Positions 42,770 through 52,410 of a stretch of DNA of 64,000 bases are shown in pieces. A model generated the notes under the pieces. It made no database searches. It was given only the letters and a program-made list of their open reading frames with translations, and was not told where the DNA came from. The position numbers and the translations under genes were made by a program. Source of the stretch: Dendrocalamus latiflorus (Eukaryota; Streptophyta; Magnoliopsida; Poales; Poaceae); NCBI GenBank assembly GCA_017311315.1, contig CM029670.1, positions 27,896,949-27,960,948 of the forward strand, in the 5' to 3' direction. The stretch's first letter is position 1, and each line of letters opens with the position of its first letter.

Positions 42770-44270
42770 TTATTCTCAATGCATATTAAGAGTATTGGTC
42801 CTTAGCTAAAGCAAACATTAAAGCACAAAAAATGGCACAGTAATCTATGAAGATTTTTCACAATGGTAGATCAGAAAATCCAAACGATGTTAGGTTAACC
42901 TAAGAACTCAGACATAGTTCAAAACATAGAACTTTTTTACTTTATGTAGCCAATTTTGAGGCTGTTGAATCCTTGTGGAAACATATTCCTTTCTCATAAA
43001 AGGGGAAGGTGTTACCCTCACTCATAGTTTGCCACCAGCAAAAGACCCTTTGGCATTTGCACCCCCACCCCTGTCGTATCCTGCAATCTCATTCTCCTTC
43101 ATGCCCTACCATCCATTGCTCAATCATGCATTCTACAGCCTAACTTATGTTAACAATTACAAATGTTTTCGTTGAGGGCATAGTATCACTCACAGCAAGC
43201 TCCTCTTGTGTTATAGCTTGCCTTATTTGTTCTGAAACAACGCAACCCATTAAGACGAGAACTTACAGTGTATCAGGAATCTAAGAACCTAACATTACAA
43301 CATTTATTACATAGCACGATGCAACCTCTTCTATCAACCAAAGCACCAAATGGGAAAGCAACTGAGCTATATAACCCTGACAAAGACTAACACTAACATG
43401 AACACGAAGCAGGTGCCTCTTACGAACGGCACAAAGCATAATAGCAGAAATAAACATCGCACCATTTCATCCCGATAGACACAATTGTTGTACCATCCAC
43501 ACGTACATCAGAACAACGCATCCACCCTGCAAGCACACAGCACAAATATGTTCTAAAAATTTTTTAAATCCGTAGCAACGCACGGGCATTCAGCTAGTTG
43601 CGAAGTAAGCTTCACCTGCATGGAAGTGTTTGTCAGCTATAGCACAGTATGGCAATACCAAAGACATATAAAAAAGGACTAACCACAAGCAGGGACCATG
43701 ATGTGTCAGTTATTGAATAATTAAAACTGGAGTCAAATATGGCAATACCAAAGACAGCTCGTTTGGAAGATATATTGGTAAATCTTTGTGTTTCTGCAAT
43801 CTAAAATGCTAACACCTTCACTAATTACATGACTAAAGGAAAAGAAATATTGTGAATTTCTTTCGATCCAAATCGTCAGTGCAAAAACCATACCACAATA
43901 CCAAGAGGTTTATACTCCGCAGAGACAGTCCTTTGGAGAAGGGATGCCTCCCTATATATTGATTATGTTATCAGCATTTTAGTTTACTTTCTAAAAGATC
44001 AGATGATGAAATCCATTGTCACTGATTAAAAAAGTCACACAAGAAATGTTAAGAAATGACTCATGAGCCATCATTGCATACATAATGTGAACTGCGCCGT
44101 GACAACCTTGGTATCAAACATCACATGTTTTTCCTTAAGGTATTGCGTTTGTGCAGAATGAGCAAAGATGTATTAGCCGCAGACCAAATACTAAAACAGT
44201 GAAGCGCAAAAACGCTAATCAATAAATTTTGCATTGGAAATACTGCAGATGCTGGGCGGTGAAGGTTCTA
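42770..44270. other. Helitron interior without identified genes
   Basis: AT-rich DNA with short frames only. A second Helitron-type tail lies inside at 43568-43601. No further gene fragment could be recognised. Confidence 0.4.
43568..43601 (+). repeat. Second Helitron-type 3' end, + orientation
   Basis: CCGTAGCAACGCACGGGCAT is followed by TCAG and CTAG then T, the same hairpin-plus-CTAG tail as at 42257 but on the opposite strand. It indicates a nested Helitron or an inverted piece. Confidence 0.55.
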
Positions 44271-44566
44271 CCTTATAGTAGGGTAGGACCATATTCAGCA
44301 GCCATTTTTCAATGGAACTAATTTGACCAGCTCATCTTCCTGTGTGCAACATGCTATGATCACTATGATCCCAGGAACATCAACCGAAACATGCATCACT
44401 GTTACCATAGCACAAAAACTAAACTGAGTGGAAGGCTTCAAATGTACAGCTATTGCCATAACACAAAGAAAAAAGAATAATTTCTGAAAGCAACACATAT
44501 ACAGGTTCTTAGTCTAATTCAAGGAAACTCGATAGTATATCTTTGTTCACTGTTTTGTAACACATA

Positions 44567-45170
44567 CCTCTGAGTCATCAATTCTCAACCATGTACCCTG
44601 CATATCTTTGACGTATCATATATAATGCCCAGAGAATGATGCATTTTCTGTGCCCAAATGTACAACCACAACATACAAGAAGTAAAGAGGAGGGTTATCA
44701 CCAGCCCTAGTCACAAAAGGAACCATGTCCAACATATCAGGAAAAGTGACGCATTTGTTAACCTTGCCGTACTTCCCTGATTGAAGCAAGTCATATAATA
44801 AGTGATCCAACCAATGAATCACATGCTTGCGAAAATTGCCCAAAATGTGCTTCATTACATTTTATTAGAGGGGTTTGGTTGCAATTTGAAATAAGGTGCA
44901 GAACATAACCTCATGAAATTCTATTACAAAATAGTCAATTCAAGTGACAATTATCAAATACTGATAAATGTACATCTCACGACAACACAAGTGTGAACAT
45001 ATGCTTCCAAACATGTAGTTGAATATTAGTCATAATACAAACATTTACTGAGAACATATCAATATTGCATGAAATACAACAATACCTGGAATCTTTTCAG
45101 AACTACCGGTAATATGTTCGGCACCTCATTCACACTAAGTTGTTTTCTAGCTTTGACATAAGCAGAACAC
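44567..45170 (-). pseudogene. Captured ubiquitin-specific protease (UBP) gene fragment
   Basis: Two exons with intact splice sites are on the - strand. The first (45170-45086) encodes CSAYVKARKQLSVNEVPNIL and PVVLKRFQ before GTATTG. The second (44776-44567) encodes GKYGKVNKCVTFPDMLDMV, PPLYFLYVVVVHLG, NASFSGHYI and GTWLRIDDSE before GTATGTG. This is the C-terminal half of a USP catalytic domain (UBP15-20 type), including the catalytic His in GHY. A stop codon replaces one codon right after GHYI. The catalytic Cys part is absent. Confidence 0.85.
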
Positions 45171-45559
45171 CTGCAGTAAAGATTTAAGAGGCTTTGATAT
45201 CAACTACACAACAAAGCAAAAAATCAAGCAGACAACAGATAATCTAATGTCATGAAATTCACCAACTGAAGAAAAATGGAGGGGAACACATTAAGGATCA
45301 AATCGCACACAAGATAAAATTGGCTTGTGGTAACTGGCGCAGGCCACCGTGACCGCCTCTGCCCCGATGCCACTCCATCCCGACGCTGATCTAGCCGCCC
45401 CGCCGGATCCTACCGCTGTCTCCCGCCCGGATCCGGCCGCCGTCGCCTCGGTTCTGGTCGCCGCTGACACCTTTTCGCCAACCATGGCGCCGCTGCCTCG
45501 TCGGATCCGAGCAGCCTGCGCCGGATCCCGCCATCACCGCGCCGCCCCAGCCCAGATCC

Positions 45560-45960
45560 GACGTGGGGTGGGGGGAGGAGGAGGCGGCGGCAGAGTGGAG
45601 CAGTGGGGGGAGGAGGAGACAGTGGGGTGGGGGAGGAGGAGGAGGCGGCGGAGCGGAGCAGTGGGGGGAGGAGGAGACAGTGGCGGCGCGGGGTGGGAGC
45701 GGGGGAGGAGGAGGCAGCGGCGGCGCGGGGTGGGAGGGAGGGGAGGAGGCGTCGGCGCGGGGTGGGGAGGAGGAGGCGGCGGCGCAGAGGAGCGAGGGAG
45801 AAGGCAGCGGCGGCGGCGCGGGGTGGGAGGGAGGGGAGGAGGCATCGGCGCGGGGTGGGAGGGAGGGGAGGAGGCGTCGGTGTGGGGTGGGGAGGAGGCG
45901 GAGGAGGCGTCGGTGCGGGGTGGGAGGGAAGGGAGGAGGCGTCGGCGCGGGCGGTTGAGG
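45560..45960. repeat. G-rich minisatellite in the Helitron-like element
   Basis: Units of about 33-38 bp built on GGGTGGGAGGGAGGGGAGG and GGCGTCGGCGCGG recur (near 45726, 45817, 45855, 45915), preceded by GGGGAGGAGGA runs. The strand asymmetry (G-rich +) would allow G-quadruplexes. Translations are low-complexity on both strands and are not taken as genes. Confidence 0.8.
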
Positions 45961-46345
45961 CGCACGGGTTCGTGGGGGAGAAGGTGCACGGGCGGTTGGT
46001 GGGGCGGGTGGGCCCACATGTCAGACTACCTTTTGTTGTCAGAAGGGGTGGTGGTGGGAGAGGCCGCACCAACCACCAACTCCTTCTTTTATATAGTAAA
46101 GAATAGAGTCAATGAAAAGTAGCGCTTGCTGCACAAAACATCTGGTGTTCTATTTGTTTTGTTTCTTCCCTGCCCAGTCCAAAAACTAACCATCAGTTCA
46201 GATCCTGCGCTAACTGAATTTATTCAGTTACTGTAGCTAGTATTGACAACAGAGACTTAGCTGCAGCTGGAAGGCATTGGCCGGCATCGACTGAAAAACC
46301 TGGGTTCCTCTAACAGCTCGGAAGAATGATGGAGATGAGCTGGAT

Positions 46346-46936
46346 ATGCCGGCCCAGACGGCACTGACGGCGACACCAGGAGCAGGAATATTGGGCAAGC
46401 GTAATCTACCTCCATTGGTGGCCAACCCTGATTCACAGGGGTCCGGACGCTCAGGTTCATCAGATAATACGCTCACTTCTGAAGAGGGAGCAGTTGATAG
46501 GCGTGCTCCATTACCGAGATTGTTGTTTCCAAATTTTAATTGGGAGAATCCTAAGGTGTGGCGTGATCGTTGTGAGAAATATTTTCGGGTGTACAATGTG
46601 TGTGAATCCTTGCGGGTGACAGCGGCGACAATTCACATGGAAGGAAATGCCCCATTCTGGTTGCAGGTGTATCAGAGTCAGCGATCATTGGGCAGATGGA
46701 TGGAATTTATGGGAGCTGTGGAGGCAGAGTTTGGATCTTATGACCAGCGAAAATACATGAAGGCTCTACTCAAACTGAAGCAAACTGGGACTGTGGTGGA
46801 GTACAAGGCAAATTTCGAAGCTCACATGTACAAGGTTACTGCTTATAATCAGAATTTGGAGGAATGTTTTTTTGTGGAAAAGTTTGTGTTGGGATTGCGT
46901 GAAGAATTGAGAACTGCGGTGGAAATCCAATTGCCA
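46346..46936 (+). pseudogene. Chromovirus gag (capsid) part
   Basis: The frame contains LPRLLFPNFNWENPKVWRDR, CEKYFRVYNV, AATIHMEGNAPFWLQ, WMEFMGAVEAEFG and VVEYKANFEAHMYK, the retrotransposon gag (PF03732-type) region. The frame reads without a stop to DTVGR. The zinc knuckle and protease that should follow are absent; RT sequence starts within 40 bp. Confidence 0.85.
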
Positions 46937-46969
46937 GACACGGTGGGGCGGTAATATTGGTGCAAAAAA

Positions 46970-47212
46970 AAAGATGGAAGCTAGCATTTTTGTGTGGACT
47001 ATCGGAGGTTAAACGCTCTCACAATCAAAAATAAATTTCCGATGCCGATAGTGGGGGAATTATTGGATGAACTGGCAGGTACCAAGTATTTCTCCAAACT
47101 GGACCTTCGGTCTGGATATCATCAAATCCGAATGGTAGAAGCGGATGAGGAGAAAACAACATTCAAGACACATCAAGGACATTACCAATTCAAGGTTATG
47201 CAGTTCGGTATT
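46970..47212 (+). pseudogene. Chromovirus reverse transcriptase, first part
   Basis: KKDGS, FCVDYRRLNALTIKNKFPMP, LAGTKYFSKLDLRSGYHQIR and HYQFKVMQFG are the fingers and palm entry of a chromovirus RT. It is split at MQFG by the solo LTR. A frameshift lies between gag and this piece. Confidence 0.9.
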
Positions 47213-49132
47213 TGAGAGACCATGTAGTGGTGTTCCCATGTGTATGATGAGTGATTGACATCAGTTTATGAGAGTCGAGTTTGGTTTGAGTGGTTCGGAG
47301 TCGAGTCGTTGCATAGTGCGACGGGCTCGGTCGGACTTGGTCATTCCTGGTCAAACGGGTTAGGATGCATATTCTGATATTTTGACAGGTTTGGACTTCA
47401 GTATGTGTAAGTATGGTGTGTTTATACCATTTACGCTTTCATGTATCGAGCGGTGCTATTTGATGTATTTCTTGTCTGTGTGGCTGCAGGACATCGGGCG
47501 GAGTCGTGGCGAGACACGGTGGACCGGACTAGGCGCAGGTGGCGCTGAGGTCAGAACAGTCGAGGATGTGTCGAAGACGACGTGGACTCGAGGTGGTTAC
47601 GAGGCGTGCGAGACAAGGAGCGCGGAAGCTTCCCGGAAGGTGCAGGAGGGGCGAAACGGGAATTTCGCAGGACTGCACAAGCGGGAGCGGGCTCCGTTGG
47701 ATTTAGCGGGCGTAACGGGGCGGAGACCCGTTAGCCGTGGGCTATAAATAGGTTGGAGGGGCTGTATGCCCACTTGAGCACTTGAAAGTATTTTAGGGTT
47801 TTCCTTTAGTCAAAAGAGTCTTTAGAGATGGTTTTGGCTTTAGGCTTTAGTTGGTGAGGTTTGTTGGTGGAGGCAGAGAGTGCTCCCTGCTTGTCCCCTT
47901 CGATGGTTTCCAGAGAGTCTGAGTGTGTTCATCCCTCTACTTCAAGCATGTATGGTTGAGTGTTCTTGAGTTGAGGAGAGGTTGGAGATGACTTGAGAGT
48001 TTGTAATCATACCTCTGATTGTAATCATGTATGGGGACGTCTCTTTGATCCTCAATATCAATATGAGATAGTGATTGGTTCAGTTCTTGAGCTCTCTGTT
48101 ATTTTCCTTCGATGCCCTCTTTTGGAGATTTCTTGGTTTTGAGTTCTTGCCTGCTGGGATTGGTCAAAATGGGTTGCTCTATGATGGATTAGTTCCACAA
48201 GATCATTTGATCGATTTCCCGAAGAGCAAACTTGGTTTAAATCTCAGATTTCATTTTTGGGTTCCTCTGTTCATAGTTTTCCTCTTCTAGGGTTTGGAGC
48301 ATTTCTTGATTCCCTTGGAGAAATGGCATGAAAATTGATCCGGAGTATCCCATGGCTATTGCTAACATATCTGCAAAATATCATAGCCAAAGGATCATGG
48401 ATTGGAGAGGAATTTGAATTTTGGTTCAGTCTTTGCAAGAGGTTCAGATTTTGTCATAATCTGAATTATTTGCTCTTGGGTTAAAATATTTGCATTCCTC
48501 AAATCACAATGCTATTTGGTTCATTGCCTCTTTCTCCTGGCCTCAAGAGAGAAGCTAATTTCTTCTTTTTTCTTGGATTAAGATGGTCTGAAGTTGGTTT
48601 TGCAGAGGAGCTGTTTTCAGAGGTGTACTCCTCTCTCAGTTTTTTTTGGTTCAGGTTCTCGGGTGTCTGAAGACCAGTCCACTCTCTGCAGTTTTTTTTC
48701 TTCTCTCGGTCTGCAGTAATTAGCTCCTCTCTTTCTGATTTAACTTCCTTTTTAATTAGTGTTCGGCTAGTTGAGTTGCAGTCAATGATTTCTCTTCCTT
48801 GCTGCCGAAAATAGCTTTTCCCGTTTCTTTTCTTTGGCTTGGCAGTGAAGTAGTTCTCTAGTGCCTCTTTTCTTTTTATTCTTTTTCAGATTTTCCTTCA
48901 TTTTGCATGCAGATCAAACAAAGGTTTTTTCAGTTGAATTTTTTACTGGCTGGTCTCTGATTTATGCTGAATTTTTCGGTATCGCATGCGTTCCAAAATT
49001 CAGAGAAATTAATTTTAATTTTCTGTGAGGTGCTGTGTTTTGCATCTTTCTGAAAAATCAGTGTTCGATTTCTCGGGGGCGACTTTGAAGCGAGCGACAT
49101 TGACCCCCCTCTGTCGCCATTTCGGTCCTACA
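47213..49132 (+). mobile_element. Solo LTR inside the chromovirus RT
   Basis: A 1920-bp segment begins TGAGAGACC, ends TCCTACA, and is flanked by GTATT at 47208-47212 and 49133-49137. A TATAAATAGG box lies at 47743, followed by a transcribed-leader-like T-rich region. No gag or pol is inside. Removing it leaves 8 extra bases (a short TTCGGTAT repeat) relative to the expected RT reading, so the target was perhaps already shifted. Confidence 0.8.
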
Positions 49133-49602
49133 GTATTTCGGTTTAACCAATGCACCAGCCACATTTCAATACCTTATGAATTTGATACTGCAACCATATA
49201 TAAGGAAGTTTGTCATAGTGTTTCTAGATGATATACTGGTTTACAGCCCCAGTTTGAAAACCCATGCATACCACTTGGAGTTGGTTGTCAAGACTTTGCG
49301 TGAGCATCAACTCTGGGTTAAGCACAGCAAATGCTCCTTCGCACAGCATCAATTGGAGTACCTAGGCCATATTATTTCAGATGTGGGGGTGGCAACAGAT
49401 CCTGTCAAGACTGAAGCAATGGTAGCCTGGCCTACACCCACCAGCATCACTGAGCTCCGAGGATTTCTGGGTCTCACTGGATACTATCACCGATTTGCTC
49501 AGAACTACGGAGTGATTGCGAAGCCACTTACTAAGTTATTGAGGAGGAAAACATTTGAGTGGACTGAGGAAGCTCAGGAGGCCTTTCTAAAACTAAAACA
49601 AG
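49133..49602 (+). pseudogene. Chromovirus reverse transcriptase, second part
   Basis: YFGLTNAPATFQYLMN, the catalytic FLDDILVYSPSLKTH, CSFAQHQLEYLGHIIS and the thumb LRGFLGLTGYYHRF are intact. It ends in EEAQEAFLKLKQ where a SINE entered. In chromoviruses the catalytic motif is typically F/YxDD, here FLDD. Confidence 0.9.
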
Positions 49603-49916
49603 GGCGAAAGGGCCTCTAGCCTAGCGGTTAAAGCGCCTCAGTAGCACCCCCCAGGTCCTGGGTTCAACTCCCAGTGGGAGCGAATTTCAGGCTGGGGAAA
49701 AAATCCCCTCGCTTGTCCCATAAGCCAAAGCACAGGTCTAAGGCTGGCGTCAGGTTGTTGGTCTAGGGATCACCCTGGATTGGTCGTTCTCACATGGGCT
49801 GATGCCGCTGTGTCAGGGTGGGGCAAGGGTTCGGGGATTTTCTCGGTCTGCGTGAGAAGACCTTCTTCTTAAGCAAATGCCCGGGGGGTTTCTTCCCCCC
49901 GCAGGTCGAGTTTTTT
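49603..49916 (+). mobile_element. tRNA-derived SINE (Au-SINE-like)
   Basis: The 314-bp unit starts GGCGAAAGGGCCTCTAGC, has an A box (TAGCGGTTAAAGC) and B box (GGTTCAACTCC), and ends in a T-run. A perfect 15-bp duplication TAAAACTAAAACAAG stands at 49588-49602 and 49917-49931. The head and T-tail resemble the plant Au SINE family (family knowledge). It interrupts the RT/RNase H junction in frame KLKQ. Confidence 0.9.
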
Positions 49917-49931
49917 TAAAACTAAAACAAG

Positions 49932-50330
49932 CAATGGCATCTACACCGGTCACCAAACTTTACTCAAGTATTTGAAGTCGAAACTGATGCATGTGATTCA
50001 GGCATAGGAGCAGTTCTTATGCTAAATGGCCACCCCATTGCTTTCTTGAGTAAAACCACCAGTCCTCTTCATCACAAACTCTCAAATTTATGAGAAGGAC
50101 TTTCTCGCTTTGATTATGGCTTTGATTATGAATTTGTGATCCACACTGATCATAAAAGTTTATGTCATCTAGAGGATCAACAACTATGGTCAGACCTACA
50201 ACGCAAGTCCATGACCAAAATGATTGAACTTCAATTTACCATTCGGTATAAGAAGGGGACAGAGAATCGTGCTGCTGATGCATTGTCCCGGGTGGGTCAT
50301 GTAATGGCATTGCAAGCTGTAAGTACTGTC
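49932..50330 (+). pseudogene. Chromovirus RNase H
   Basis: FEVETDACDSGIGAVLMLNG, GHPIAFLSK, FVIHTDHKSLCHL, LQFTIRYKKGTENRAADALS are the usual gypsy RNase H blocks. An in-frame TGA near 50089 and a short deletion around DFLALI are present. Confidence 0.9.
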
Positions 50331-50339
50331 AATTCTTAT

Positions 50340-51000
50340 GAAGTTTCGTTACATAGGAAGAATACATGTGGGTGCTAATTCTGGGTTACAAACCAAATTG
50401 ATTGAAGCTTTTCACTCAAGTGCAATTGGCGGGCATTCTGGTGTGGCAGCCACATATCAGAGAGTCAAAAAGATGTTTCACTGGGTTGGCTTGCAGCAAG
50501 ATGTAGAAAACTTTGTCAAGCAATGCGGGGTCTGTCAACAAGCAAATCATGAGCATACCAAACCAGCTGGCTGACTTCAACCACTACCTACACCCGAAGT
50601 TGCGTGGCAAGATCTTACAATGGATTTCATTGAGGGGCTCCCTCGATCTGATGGATATGATACTATCATGGTGGTCATGGATAGATTTTCGAAATATGCT
50701 CACTTCATGGCATTAAAACATCCTTTCACTGCTCAACAAGTTGCTAAGGTATTCTTGGAGCATGTGGCCAAGCTACACGGGATACCTCGCTCAATTGTCA
50801 GTGATCGTGATAAAATTCTCACCAGTCAGTTTTGGAAAGAATTATTTCAAGTGTTCCACACCAAGCTGATGTATAGCACAGCATATCACGCACAAACAGA
50901 TGGGCAAAGCGAGCGAGTCAATCAATGCCTCGAGATGTATTTGCGGTGTTCAGTTCATCAGTCACCAGCGAAATGGAAGAGGTGGCTTGCTATGGAAGAG
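50340..51000 (+). pseudogene. Chromovirus integrase, core
   Basis: The H2C2 finger reads HSSAIGGHSGVAATYQRVKK, then CGVCQQANHEHTKP, then a stop, then the core with catalytic Asp in MDFIEGLPRSDG, Asp in SIVSDRDKILTSQFW and Glu in DGQSERVNQCLEMYLR. The core ends at PAKWKRWL, where roughly the rest of the C-terminal integrase domain is missing. Confidence 0.9.
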
Positions 51001-51003
51001 GTC

Positions 51004-51135
51004 GCCTAGTGAAGAAGGGAAATGCTACTATGCCTCAGGTACTAGTGAAATGGACAAAGTTATCAGTTGATATGGCCACTTGGGAAGATCTGTATGTTTT
51101 ACAGGAGAGGTTTCCCCATGCAATTGCTTGGGGAC
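51004..51135 (+). pseudogene. Chromodomain at the integrase C-terminus
   Basis: In a shifted frame the sequence encodes MPQVLVKWTKLSVDMATWED and LYVLQERFPHAIAWGQASS, the chromodomain that names chromoviruses and that directs insertion to marked chromatin. It directly follows the truncated integrase core, so an internal deletion brought them together. Confidence 0.85.
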
Positions 51136-51139
51136 AAGC

Positions 51140-51560
51140 AAGTTCCAACCCCCACCGTTCTTGGCCTCCAACACCACGTGCTCGTTTTAGCTGCAAGTCG
51201 CGTAAATTTAGCTCGGAGATGGTGTTCTTGGGCCAAGGGCGCTACCTTTGGCTTCAAGCTGAGATCCTCCTGCTTAAATTTAGAAATGAGGACCCGTACG
51301 TAATTTAGAAAACTGCGGGGCGCTATCCTGCAAAAATTTGGGTGAAAAAAAACTGCCAAGGACCTTTTCGCGAGGAAAAAGGACCTTTACGTAATTTCTG
51401 AAAAACTGGAGGAAATGACCTTTCCCGGCCGTACGAAAATCCTCCCGCCACGCGGCCGACGGAGCGCGCGCGCGGGCGGGAGCTGCATGACGTGGATGCC
51501 CTGGGGGGCCGGAATCCCCCAGGTTTAGTATCGGTATTATGCTCGGACAAACAAATGGCA
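51140..51560. other. GC-variable sequence 3' of the chromovirus
   Basis: Non-coding as far as can be seen. It includes CTGAAAAACTGGAGG-type sequence and a GCGCGCGCG-rich patch at 51460-51480. It could be intron or 5' DNA of the captured kelch piece that follows. Confidence 0.35.
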
Positions 51561-51564
51561 CCGG

Positions 51565-51675
51565 GCTCCAGATATGCTACGGAAGCGGCACTTCTTTGGT
51601 TCTTGTGTCATAAACAACTGCCTCTATGTTGCTGGTGGGGAGTGTGAAGGGATTCAAAGAACTCGCAATAGTTGC
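51565..51675 (+). pseudogene. F-box/kelch protein gene fragment
   Basis: A short exon-like piece encodes MLRKRHFFGSCVINNCLYVA followed by GGECEGIQR. This matches the kelch-repeat region of plant F-box/kelch proteins (At1g55270-like) as known from the family. Only about 30 residues remain, with no upstream F-box and no further kelch repeats. Confidence 0.7.
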
Positions 51676-51779
51676 TTACTTGGGGGTTCGGTTTTGAATT
51701 TTGCGTGTTGCTTCTCCGCAGACATCAAAACATACATTAAACATCATTCAGGGGCACATTGGACCTTTCTCAGGGAAAC

Positions 51780-51940
51780 CTCACATTTCTGGAGCTGGAG
51801 CTAGCTGCGTGCCAAACAGGACCACCACCTGCTCCAGGAACTCCACAGTGGAGCTGCTCCATGGTGGAGTTGGTGGAGCAGAGTTAGAAAAACTGGAGCA
51901 AAGCAGTCCTAAATAGACCCTAACTTTTAGGATTAAGAAA
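51780..51940. repeat. MITE-like element rich in TGGAGC/GCTCCA
   Basis: Inverted short motifs (CTGGAGCTGGAGCTAGCTGC, CACAGTGGAGCTGCTCCATGG) and the edge GTGCCAAACAGG resemble grass foldback elements. Ends are not defined. Confidence 0.35.
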
Positions 51941-51949
51941 GAAATGAAA

Positions 51950-52085
51950 TCGAATCTTATCTTCTACCTGCTGTTCTACTCCCGTCAACGCTAGTTCTTC
52001 TCTTTCTACCCCCAAAATTGCTGTCCAGCATTACCCCGTCCGGTTGGGGAAATTAGAGACTGCATGTATCGGTTACATCCTCTGC
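51950..52085 (+). repeat. LTR-like remnant downstream of the chromovirus
   Basis: About 100 bp (CTACCTGCTGTTCTACTCCC, CCCCCAAAATTGCTGTCCAG, CCGTCCGGTTGGGGAA) repeat 41490-41610, consistent with the partner LTR of the chromovirus. Confidence 0.5.
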
Positions 52086-52139
52086 GGGAGGGAGAAATTA
52101 GAGACTGTATGTAGACATGCTACTTAATGAAATGTAATC

Positions 52140-52410
52140 TGTAATGTAAATGCAGAAACTCGAAACAGTACCCCTTCGATCCGGACATCAATTAATTGGT
52201 GATCAAATACATACATCAAAGCACATGCATGCATACAGTACATATATCATAGGAGCACCGAGTACGTACGTATATATATATATATATAGTTGCATATATA
52301 TGAACGAGACTAGAAGAGTATGTAATAAATTCTACAAATTAATTTAGTAATTAATGAGGCATACGTAGGCGTCGATCCATGTATATATACGGATGGATCG
52401 ATGAGGCAAG
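52140..52410 (-). other. 3' region of small peptide gene copy 1
   Basis: This AT-rich stretch, with an (AT)n run at 52270-52285, is homologous to 58940-59340 downstream of the second copy. Shared stretches include GAGTATGTAATAAATTCTAC and GGATCGATGAGGCAAGCTA. An AATAAA-type signal is possible (ATTTATTACATAC context on the - strand). Confidence 0.55.

Larger units (their letters stand above)
42257..46105 (-). mobile_element. Helitron-like element carrying host gene fragments
   Basis: On the - strand the 3' end reads CAACGCACGGGCACC then TTACTAG followed by T, with the hairpin-forming CGTTGCAACG. This is the typical grass Helitron tail ending CTAG. The 5' end reads TCTATTCTTTACTATATAAA at 46105, resembling the TCTxTACTATATAAAA start of grass Helitrons. 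No target duplication is expected or seen. It splits the chromovirus gag. Inside are exon pieces of a VAMP72-like and a UBP-like gene on the same - strand. No Rep/helicase is encoded, so it is non-autonomous. The 5' end is less certain than the 3' end. Confidence 0.6.

Noticed and set aside
45349..46122. Long frames on both strands in the GC-rich 45.3-46.1 kb stretch
   Set aside because: They come from a G-rich minisatellite: several frames are open at once, composition is Gly/Arg or Pro/Ala only, and no domain is seen.
49603..49690. A tRNA gene at the SINE head
   Set aside because: A and B boxes are present but the sequence belongs to a 314-bp SINE with target duplications, and the 3' acceptor part is not tRNA-like.
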